DNA from: Apophysomyces variabilis
Taxonomy: Eukaryota > Mucoromycota > Mucoromycetes > Mucorales > Mucoraceae
DNA length: 64,000 bases
Assembly (NCBI GenBank): GCA_002749535.1
Contig: MZZL01000399.1
Coordinates: 62,001 to 126,000, forward strand
Direction of reading: 5' to 3'
This document shows positions 10,738 through 20,295 of this stretch, one piece after another. The translations under genes were made by a program, and so were the position numbers. The notes under the pieces are model-generated. The model saw only the letters and a program-made list of their open reading frames with translations, was not told the origin of the DNA and ran no database searches. Each line of letters opens with the position of its first letter. Position 1 is the stretch's first letter.

Positions 10738-11016
10738 ATGCAAGTTCTTTTGATTTGTAGCCGAAACAGAAATTCAGATGCAATAATGGGAGTTTTTAGG
10801 ATTTGGTCACTAGCAATTTCTCTCACGTGGGTAAAGGGATTGCTTTGGATACGAGTCGTTCGAGTTTTATGCAACGTTGATGGCAGGGTTGTCAGAAACC
10901 ATGGGCATGAAACATTTAGAGTTGTGACAAATCAGGATATTCCTCTTCATACTCGCATCTTATTTAAGTTTTGCCAATCAAATCTGACATATGGCTTTGA
11001 TACGATAGTGCCCTAG
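10738..11016 (+). pseudogene. inverted partial copy of the orphan gene's 3' part
   Basis: The DNA at about 10832-10910 (ATTGCTTTGGATACGAGTCG onward, through GGGTTGTCAGAAACCATGGG) closely matches the minus strand around 8490-8400. The protein block LTWVKGLLWIRV equals the LTMWSK-LLWIRV block of the other locus. A one-base insertion after WIRV throws the copy out of the frame that reads LELYATLM there. Homology stops near 11000. This is a diverged inverted duplicate, about 2.4 kb from its partner, and is probably non-functional. Confidence 0.6.
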
Positions 11017-12179
11017 TAGCAGAAAAACAAGTACCATAATGTATTGTTTTTTACCTGCAAAAGGGATAAATAGTTCATTGTTAATCTAATGTTTCCTGTG
11101 CAAGACCATTTCTTAAAGCCTTCGGTTTTGCAAGCTAAACTTAGCCATCAGAGCTGGGGTTTGTAAAAAAAAAAAAAGGTCGGCTATAACAATTGGCTTA
11201 CGAGATCACAACGTAATCAAAGATATTTGTGTAACCAAATTACTCATGCATCATCCTCGTCTATTCCTTGACGATGGATCAAAAGAACGTGTTAGCCAAA
11301 GGGGCATCTTAAATATTGCTTATGTAGATTCGGTTTTTTTCCTTCACTCATACTGGTTCACTAAAGATTTTTGCGGCATACGACAAGGCAATTCAAAGTC
11401 GTTCCTTATTGCCGCTATGTGATGTGGGATAGTGTCGGGTCGATCACCTTTTTTTTTATTTAGTCGGCGGGTCGGAAAGTTAAACAACTTTTTGCGAATG
11501 ACAAGGACGCGCGTTCTTCCTTTTCTGGACATTATCTTACCTAGCTATGCACGCTGCACGAACCATAGAGGAGGCACTGTGTCTTATTTTGTAGGATGGA
11601 GAAATGGAATCCGTCCGTTCTTATTGGATAACATCTTTCACCAGCTGGTTGGCAGCCATGGACAGAACGGATCTAAACGATAGATACTTGTTTCTATCTT
11701 TCTAGCGATCATGGATACTGATCTGACAATGCGGACAGCTTATGTCTATCCTTTTTTTTTTCTAATCAGATCCGTAATAGCCAAAAACAAATATCATAAC
11801 ACAATGGCAACTTGACACTTGCCCCTATTCCTTTTTCCGAAAACTACCGCGACCGGAAAGCTGCGCGCCAATTTTTACTGATTGATCAACATACGTATAT
11901 ATATAGAGAATAAATCGAACGGGTTCAGAGAGAACGCTAGTCTTTCTTCCTTCTCTAATCTTGTATTCTAAACGATGTGTTCTCTTGTATCAAGCAAACC
12001 CAGAACAGTTGATAACCAACGAACAGACTCATTCATGGCAGCCAGTGATAAAAAGGCTTTTGATTTCAGAGGTTTCAAACCATTGTGATATATGCTCAGT
12101 ATAACAAATTCCTATAGTAGGCATTGTTATGAGTCACACAGAATGAGAGTCAATTTAAAAAAAGAAACCTGTTATATGT
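11017..12179. other. intergenic, downstream of the RuvC gene
   Basis: No convincing gene. Short opposed frames at 11344-11683 show no domain. TATATATAGAGAATAA near 11900 is TATA-like but no gene follows. Confidence 0.35.
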
Positions 12180-12212
12180 CCGTCATAGCGACGGATGCCG
12201 GCCTTCGCATCC
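12180..12212 (-). ncRNA. two tandem stem-loops, candidate guide-RNA region
   Basis: CCGTC-ATAGC-GACGG (12180-12194) is followed, overlapping by two bases, by GGATGC-CGGCCTTC-GCATCC (12193-12212). Both stems are perfect. They lie about 140 nt past the stop codon of the Fanzor-like gene on its own transcript side. In Fanzor and TnpB systems the guide (omega) RNA overlaps or follows the 3' end of the nuclease ORF, so this is the expected place. The link is positional inference; short stems also occur by chance. Confidence 0.25.
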
Positions 12213-12351
12213 TGTTTATAAAATAAGCAAATTACTTGTGCAGATAACTAACAGTAACACCTACCAGTATGGTGGCTTTCTGAAGACGACTGTACGCACC
12301 TATAGTAAAGATATATTAGCTGTTAAAGCTGCCACACTTTAAATACGCTGT

Positions 12352-15300
12352 TTAGTTTTGAACGGTGGTATCGGCAATATTGGATATTCCAGCGTCAAAA
12401 TGGCTGGGATCAAATGGTGGCAACGTTATCCTCTCTGCAGAAAAAAGGTTGCTGATCGCCGCTAGTCCGATGGTCACGGCGGCTTGAACGTCGCGATTTT
12501 GAGTCGTACGCCCTGCTTTAAAAGTAACACACTTCGAGTTGACGCAGCGCGAGCTTCCATTCATAGTACGCCATTTAATTTCCTTGTAACGACGCCTTTT
12601 TGGGTGAATTATCTTCTGAAAACAGAATACGCATTTTTGCGAGCTACGATGCTCATCTGTCATTGCCACTGGGGTGTACCTACGGTGTCTCGCCCGTAAC
12701 CATTGGCCTCCACGCTTAGGATGGCCTTTCAATCTGGACCCAACACACGTCCCTTGGGTGCCAATCGCCATAACTGGTATTACCCTCCTTCCGCTATCAT
12801 GTGGCCCCGCTTCCATCGCGATCTTGCTTCTCTCGTTTGCAGCCACTCTATTCTCTCCTTGTAGAGATCTTGTATCACCTTTTCTTTGTGCCACCTGTTT
12901 GAATGGTAAAAATCCCTGAGCGTCTTTCTACAGCTCCGACCAATCTATAAATGTGTATGTTATCGATAGTTGTCCAAAAAAGACTAACGATTACCTTTTG
13001 ACAACGAATAATATCTTGGACTGACATAGCTTTCTCCATTGAGGCTTCTTTCAATTGCTCTTCGGCTGCAAGAACCTCCGTATTCGACTGTGGCAATTAT
13101 CACATAAGCACAACATATTGTAGCTGGCTTATTTACCTTCTTTCGTCACTCCCGTTTCTTGCGGAATGTCCTTGCAGATGTTGTTTCATCGAGCGATTTT
13201 GCCGTGATACGTATCGGCTTTGGTAGCTGGAGCATGTCAGTAGGAGAGACATCGATACCATCATCGTGATCATTGACGTTATTGACACCCAGCATCGAAT
13301 ATCGATTGTAAAGCTGTAAATGGAAATCTGTTCTTTGTCTCGTAATAGGCACTGTAGTCGACAGCACTTGCAAACCGTAATCAGTGCCACTGAACGTTAG
13401 TATATTGTTCTGATCTTCTAAAAGTGGCCCAAGGTCTAGTCGGCCTACGCTGTCTTCACAGCCGGGGCGTCTCCCACTTTGGGGTCTGCACAGGCTATCC
13501 TCCTCCTCCTCCTCCTCGTCGTTATCGTCGTTGTGCTTGTCCTTCTTTTTCTCCTTTTCTTTTTTGTATTTGGTATCTTCTTCATCACCATCTGCTTCCT
13601 CCATTTTCTCGTCTTTTTCTTCTTTGCTTTTTCTCTCTTTTCTGCCAGCAGGACTTTTACCTTTTTTCTTTTGATGCGCTTTCACCAACTGTACGATTCT
13701 GTATATTAATATACGCTTTTATGTTGATGCAAGTTTGTATTCAACATTACCTGTTCCAACTGGTACTTCTTCCGTCTTACATTTGCTAACCGATCGTGTA
13801 CTTGATTCAAAGCCATTTGTTGGTTTGACCAGTTCAATCTTGCAGCTTTTAAAGCTTCATAGCTCAGTTTCTGTTGTTGATATGCTGCTTCCTTTTCAGT
13901 AACGTTTTCATGTTTGTCTGCCTTTCTTTTGTCCCTTATGCGCTTTTGACAAATAGCTTGATTTTCCTGATAGCTAGAGCGCAAACCTGCAACTAACTTC
14001 GTGGCTTCTTTCACAAGCTTGGTGTGTTGACATTTCAACGTTTCAAGTTTTTACATCCTTCTTTGTATCATCGAGAGTCTTTGCTAACTCAGGCGTGCTT
14101 TGTTGTTCGATGCTCGGCTCTTGGACGTAGGGTTCCTTTTTCCTATAATACTTCTTTCGTCTCGCCTCGTACCGTGATTCTATGGGTCTTCTTTGTTCAC
14201 AAACGTTACCATCAATAATTGCTGTTTTCTGCGGAGTTACTGTGATGCGCCAGCGTGGTACCAACCCACGCTCCTTGCATGTTTTTTCAATAGCCTCTAC
14301 GTTGAAAAACGATCCAATCACTGTTCGCTTTTCTGCTATTGCTTCGTCTCTGTTTGTGAACACTGAGCCGTCTGCCTTGTAAATATCAAGCTGGGCGTAG
14401 CTTGACCCAAACATTTCATACATGGCTACTGCATCTAGTGGTAGTGCGTGAACAGAAGCAGGGCTGATTGTGGGACATATCGAAGCAGTGAACTCTTGAT
14501 ATCCAATCGAACAGAGCAAAGCGTTCGCCAATACTACGAAATTGAGACGCAGCGGTATACAAGGAGCAATTTGTCCCCTAATGACGTACGGCCTTAATGC
14601 GTTTGCGATATTCACCACGGTATCGATTTCTTGAGGAGAAAATGCATCGTCCGCATGAGAGGTAGCTAGCACATCTTCCACTGTTACATGGCCGCTGATC
14701 TTATCTGACTGTAGGAGGGCTTTGGTAATAGCTTGCAGGATACCGAGCTTTCGCCTGCTTGGCTCACTTGTCTCCTCCTTCTCCTCCTCCTCCAGTTCTT
14801 CTTCTATTTGTTCGAACACACCGATGTGTGTTTCACCGAGGGATATCAAAATCTTCGCTTGCTGCTCCTATTTTGCCACGTAAGCATATATCCTAATCAA
14901 TAATGAAGTTTACCTCTTCTTTTGTAACCGACGCTCGGTTGTTCATTTGCTCTACTTTTATTGATTTTGGGTTGGACCTGGACTCCGATCGCGCCAGCAA
15001 TTGGTTTTCGAGCCGTTCGATCGCCTCAGCACACGTCGCCGCACGCGTGGCTAGCCTTACCAAGATATCATCTTCTTCTTCCTGCTCGATCTGCTTTTTC
15101 AAGTTTCGCAATTGCTTTTTCTCGTTTTTTAATTTCCTTTTGATAGCTTTTTTCCGATATTGGTACTTGATCACTTGTTGCTGCTCGATTTCTTTTTCTC
15201 TTGCTAGTTTTGCCTTCTCTCTGATTTCTCGTACTTTTTCTTCACGCCTTGGTGCAAGATTAACACGGAGTAGAACACGCAATAAGTGATTCATGCTTCT

Positions 15301-16395
15301 GTTGTAAAGAGATCCTGCCCACATATTCTTTAAATTCGTCGAAAATTGCTTCATGTAAAAATGCGACGTCCTGCAAAGACCATCGGGAATTACAGGCTGA
15401 TTGTCAAGAGTTTGATCATGGAACTGCATCCATAAGTAGTGTTTTTCTTTGCTCACGTTTCCTTTTGTGCCAAAATATAACCCGTGCAGAAATTGGATAT
15501 GGTTCTCATTGAACATGGAAAGTAGATCGTTGTTTCGCCTGCCTGGCATCTCGTCAAGAAACTGCGAAAGATTATCTGGCATTCGGGCTACAGGTACAAA
15601 ATAGTCATCTACCAGCATACTTTCGTCACGTAATTTTTCTTTGGGTACAACTGTACGGATATCGAAGCCAGTTGATGTTTGGTCCAATTCAGCTTTCACT
15701 GAACCTGATGCTGGGTCTAGAGACAAGGAAACTGACACGTATTTCAACATGGTAGCACGTACAACAGTTGCCAAGTCGGACACATAATCCGTCATTTGCA
15801 CGGACGTCGACTCTACCGTGTGCATAAAAATCCTTTTCAGATTTTCGTCAAGATCCGGCCGCAGTACGGATTTCAAAGGAACTGTACATGTCCTGAAAAG
15901 GTTATCCGAGTCTTCATCTTTCTTTTTGGGTCTGTTCTGCTTTCCTTCAGCTTTGACCACAGCCAAGACATCATCGAAGTTATCGACCGCGCATTGTCTC
16001 CAAAATTCGCCTGTTTTATGGGACGACGAGAGTCTAGAACGTATCTGTTTCTCTATTGTCCCTTTAGGGACGCCCGCTTTTTTGTCTGCTTCCTCAAAAC
16101 TTCCTCGAGGGATTCTGTCTGCTTTTTCAAGAGCTTGTCGCAAACGATCCATCCTTTTTTCTTGAGCCTTCAGTCTCTTTTCTTTTGTTTTGGCAGACTG
16201 TTTTCCTTTCTTTGTTTTTCTAGAATTTTTTGTCTCATTTTTCCACAGTTCGTTTGCTATAGTACTCTTCAACTTCTGTAAAAGTACTCCAAGCAAGGTA
16301 TTTTTGGCTTGATCGTAGGATATCTGAGGCTCTGTTTGCCTTTTCCTTTTTCTTCTGGCGCTACCGCGTGGTGTAGGTAATTGTATTTCGTTCAT
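12352..16395 (-). pseudogene. Fanzor-like RuvC nuclease (TnpB family), damaged
   Basis: Exon 1 is 16395-14914 (494 codons: basic N-terminus, then a long charged coiled coil). Exon 2 starts at 14867. Further coding blocks are 14037-13757, 13689-13147, a short exon to 12996, and 12949-12352. The core reads as a split RuvC fold. ILTFSGTDYGLQV (Asp codon 13380-13382) is RuvC-I. VMAIGTQGT followed by RLKGHPKRGGQWLR is the RuvC-II region, with the usual acidic residue replaced. DEHRSSQKCVFC then CVNSKC form a four-Cys zinc ribbon, and NRDVQAAVTIGL is RuvC-III. The Glu of DEHRSS sits where Fanzors place an alternative catalytic Glu. Three lesions are seen: a one-base frame change in an A5 run near 14045, a TGA after RTFRKKRE at 13146, and a one-base loss in a G run near 12786. 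The assignment is by motif order and is not checked by search. Confidence 0.62.
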
Positions 16396-16850
16396 AAAAA
16401 ATACAAGAAATGTTGGATCTAGTTCTCAAAAGTAGAACGGAAAGGTGATATGCGAATTGTTCTCTGAACTGTTGTCCAATTTTCACTTGACAGATTGGAC
16501 TGCGAACTTTTCTGATAAAAAAAAAACTGAAACTTTATCACTTTATTTATCGTGGCTAGCTCTCATGTAGTTGAAAAGGAGAAAGAAGATAACGAGAAAA
16601 ATTCGATTCGGACAACAGAGAAAAAATGGACAAGTCTTTATAACGGTTGGCAAAGAAGGGAAAGACCAAGGATACAAAGTATAAAGAACCTAGGTTATAG
16701 TGATTGCTATTGAGAAAGAAGAGGCAATACGAATAAAGAAAATCACAGGGAAGCAAGGGATAAAGGTTAAGCTGACTTGAATATTCATGATCGCACTCCC
16801 ACTTTTATTCCTTAGCTTTTACTACCTTTATATCCAACCAATCTTGGTTC
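16396..16850. other. upstream region of the Fanzor-like gene
   Basis: A/T-rich promoter-like sequence with an A9 run near 16520. No terminal repeat was recognised that would mark an element end. Confidence 0.35.
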
Positions 16851-17180
16851 ATGGAAAAAGATGGAAAAGGTTCGCTTGCAACGTATCAGCGAAAGAAGAA
16901 AACAAAGTACGAGAGCAGAAAAGGCACACAAGTAAATGCCTTTGTGTCGGATACAGGCCGCATAATTGCTCCAGTTGGTTGGGTTGATTTAGCCTTGCAT
17001 CAAAAGATCGATAAAAGCCGGGCACTTGCTGTACCCTTCCATCTCAAAATCAAAGACCTGCATGCTCCAGAAATCGCGTGGCCTCTGTTCGCAGTAACAT
17101 CGTACATTGCAACAGAAATCTCATACAGTTGCGTAAACGCGCCTCCGTGTTTACATAAAGGTAATACATGGACAAATTGA
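16851..17180 (+). CDS. hypothetical ORF, possibly a transposon fragment
   Basis: The open frame of 109 residues starts MEKDGKGSLATYQRKKKTKY and contains FVSDTGRIIAPVGWVDLAL. The latter has a faint look of the flap region of a retropepsin-like protease, but the catalytic D-S/T-G is not evident in the usual place. GTAATACAT after CLHK could be a splice donor. It is divergent from the Fanzor-like gene. No function assigned. Confidence 0.25.
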   Translation: MEKDGKGSLATYQRKKKTKYESRKGTQVNAFVSDTGRIIAPVGWVDLALHQKIDKSRALAVPFHLKIKDLHAPEIAWPLFAVTSYIATEISYSCVNAPPCLHKGNTWTN

Positions 17181-18403
17181 GCGGTACTTCACATGTATAA
17201 TCTTTTTGGATTGCCCCCATCAACGGTCGATGTAATTGTGTATTTTCTCATAGACTTGTGGGTGGTGTTTACTCTGCTGCCACATCTTCAAGCCCTTCCC
17301 ATAAGAATGCCGATGTGAGTGTAATCTCAACGCTGTTTGAGTAAAGTAAAGACGGCAATCAACTTTTACGTACGAATCCCCCGTAAAACGTCCAAATTGC
17401 TAAGGTGTACCGTCGTTTTCTTTGGGATATCCTTGTATGGAAACCACTTCTTCAAGACTAAGTTTTGCCTTGATTACGATGTGACCATCTGCGTACTGCT
17501 GATCGCTACGATAGACCTACAGAAAATTCAGCAAGAAAATGCGTCCTACGGTTTAAATAAAGAATGAAATAGTAAGCACGTTATCATGAATTGCTTTCTG
17601 TTTCGATTTATATTGCGCTTTTGTGTTAGAGCTCTGCATCTCCGTTTTCAAACTCAATGCATGCACCACAACTTCATGGTCCCGCATACAGTTTTGAATC
17701 GACTCCTATAATGCAGGCTCAATAGCATCAGCACTACTGCTTGCAACCGTTAGAGGGATATCTTCCTGCTGTTAGTCTGGGGTACATGCTTCGGAAGCAC
17801 TGCTGTTGAACGATAATATTTGGAACTTTCGATGTAGTGCTTCACTAGCCTTTTAAAGATCTACTTATCAAAAACTTTTAAGGAAAAAGGAAAGGAAAAG
17901 AAGTACATTTACAATCTTTATATAAAGAACAGCTATTTTTGGGAAAACGTACCCGGTTCGTGGATATATCCCAGCCATTGCTACACTGTCTTATCCGAGT
18001 CAATAAAAACTTAACTTTAACTAGGAGATTTTCTCCAAGTTTAAAGAACCAAATAGGGCCAGCTTCCAGATTTCTGATTATGTGAAGCTATGGTACTTTG
18101 TAAAAGGTATTTAAAAAGCTTAACACCTCGCTTATCAGTGTCAATGTATATGACTGAAAGCCCGAACTACTGATGATTTGATTCCATTTTGCGTTTAATA
18201 AGGGCAGCGATGTGTTGCAAAATCTTGCTGGCACACGACAATAGGCATGTGTGTGGAAGAAACGCTATACTACAGATTAACCGAATGCTAAATAGATAAC
18301 CCATTCAAACAGAATCTTACTATAGTTTGAATTCGATCTGTTCTTTCTCTTTGTTTTTTAGCTTCCATTTCTTTTTTTCTCCAAGAAGATTAAGAAGACA
18401 ATG
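17181..18403. other. intergenic, decayed fragments
   Basis: Short frames such as 17337-17567 show no recognisable domain. The stretch may hold decayed coding DNA but I cannot name it. It is AT-rich with runs of A near 17880. Confidence 0.35.
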
Positions 18404-19832
18404 GTGAATGAAGCTCACATTATCATTAGTTTATCCACAGTTGTCTGCTTTGGATTCCTGTTGTTATGTTCCCTTTTCTTTATATATTTTTTTAACCTTA
18501 TACACCTAACCTTATCTGAATTTAGATTTAGGTGGAAGTGACACACACAGAGATACTGTGAAGAAAGAGTTTTTCAAAATGTACGATCCCTGGATCATGG
18601 TCGGTCTTGTTGAGTATTTCAGTCTGGTCACAATTTGGCTGGTGACCTAAGTCATGACCCACTCCCTGTTATACCCTAACAGTGTCTTTTCAATAGCTTC
18701 AAAAAGTGGAACCAATAAATCACAACACAAATCTGTACCGTTTTCAGTTTGATTCTCCAGATCAGATATCGGGACTTGCTATCAGTTCTCATGTCCTCAT
18801 GCGTTATACAACAGGAGGCATCTTTGGTTATGTGTTTCGACCACACACACCTGTCTCGACACCCGATGTAAGGATGCAGCAAACAAAAAAGAATGCCATT
18901 TAACCAGAAAGCAACAGACCCAAGTGTATGTTGATTTCATCATTAAAATCTATCCTGGAGGAAAAATGACACACCATCTAAACAAACTTGAAGTTGGAGA
19001 AACAATGGACATGATGGCCACAAACGCCCAACTGAAATGGATGAAGGATCATATCGACACTATAGGCATGATTGCCGGTAAGGTCTAGGCTCGTTTTATG
19101 CTCAGACAGAAGGAAGAAACAAAAGCAAGTTTGACTCATAAATGAAGTGCTTTTATCCCTTATAGGTGGCACAGGTATCGCTCCCATGGTAAGCCTTTTC
19201 TTTTCTTTTTTTTGGAGTAAGATGTTGGGAGAAAAAAGGAAGAAAGGACAATACGTTTACTTTGACTTATTTTCTAGCTCCAAGTCCTTCAAGATGTGTT
19301 TGATGAAAACGGCACAGATAACAAGATCAAGGTCAATCTCATCTTAGCCAACCAACAAGAAGAAGATATCTTGCTTAGAGATGTGCTGGATACATTTGCT
19401 AGGAAAAACCCTGACCGGTTCAAGGTCGTCTACGTCTTGAGCAAACCTCATAAGGATTGGAGCGGGCCCACAGGCTATGTCACTGCCGATCTTATCGAGT
19501 TGCACCTTCTAGGTCCTAAGAAGAAAGATCCATCATCTTTGTGTGGTAAGCACGGTTTGGCTCCTCCCATTTTCTCTTCCTTTCTCGGCTCTTTTGTTTG
19601 ATATCTTATACAATACCGTTAGTGGCCCTGATCCTATGATGGACGCATTGTGCGGTACGAAGCGATTTCTTGCGCAATGTCAGGGCGATCTGAAGGGAAT
19701 TTTGAAAGAGTAAGTGCATTTTCTTTTTGTTGTTGTTTTTGAGCAAGAACTTGATCCCTCGTATTGGGGACTGACCAGCAAACAAATTGTTTTAGACTAG
19801 GCTATAGTAAAAAACAAGTATTCAAATTCTAA
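18404..19832 (+). pseudogene. NADH-cytochrome b5 reductase-like, probable decay
   Basis: The core begins at 18697 (LQKVEPINHNTNLYRF), an FAD-binding beta-barrel start. It continues through YPGGKMTHHLNKLEVGE, GMIAGGTGIAPMLQVLQDVF (NADH-binding Rossmann region), VNLILANQQEEDILLRD and SGPDPMMDALCG, and ends KKQVFKF at 19832. The enzyme family passes electrons from NADH via FAD to cytochrome b5 at membranes. Oddities: the FAD motif RxYT(S) reads RPHTPVS, with His for the flavin-contacting Tyr. The intron before the SGPDPMM exon has CG (19617-19618) where AG is expected; the next AG shifts the frame to a stop. The 5' end is unclear; a hydrophobic ORF from 18404 could be a membrane anchor but I cannot splice it confidently. 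It is either a decaying copy or uses a non-standard acceptor. Confidence 0.6.
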
Positions 19833-20295
19833 AACGTTCACATTGATAAAGCATTAATCATCCGAAGAAACCCCATTCCTTATATTATAAAGTATGATCC
19901 TGTTTATATCAAAGTTTCGGCCTTGATGCTCTATTTTATAGAATTCGGTTTGTTTCGTTATGTATCTTCTGAAGTAGTGATGGCCTCTTGGAAAGGAAAG
20001 CAATTAAAGGAATTAATGCATAAAAGGCTCCCTCCGGACTTTCGCTCAAGCTTATTTCTTCAAATAAGCGTGGTCAGGAAAACACAGTGTTTCAGTTTCA
20101 ACATGTTGATCTGACAGAGTGGTCATTTCGAAAGAAGCATTTCCGTTCATATCGCATCATGAACAAGAAAAGATAGTAAAATGAATATGCGTTGCTTATC
20201 TTGATTATGAAAATGGTCAAATGTATTGATGAATGCTTGTTCTTCTTTAGGTCATGAATATATCCTTAAGATACATGGTATGATTCTGTTTTGTT
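19833..20295. other. convergent intergenic
   Basis: Between the reductase-like gene and condensin subunit 1, which converge here. A short frame at 19923-20114 has no recognisable domain. Confidence 0.45.

Noticed and set aside
12352..12894. Reading the last Fanzor block as a separate small zinc-finger gene
   Set aside because: Its first 40 or so residues are out of frame with the family-like reading from the preceding exon (RKTLRDFYHSNRWHKEK); it makes sense only as the end of the larger gene after a frameshift.
15796..16281. 161-codon plus-strand ORF
   Set aside because: It is the antisense shadow of exon 1 of the Fanzor-like gene; composition is F/S/L-rich, as expected for antisense of Lys/Glu-rich code.
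18404..18540. Hydrophobic ORF as a certain N-terminus of the reductase
   Set aside because: A membrane anchor would fit, but no splice path to the exon at 18697 keeps frame convincingly, so it is left as a possibility only.
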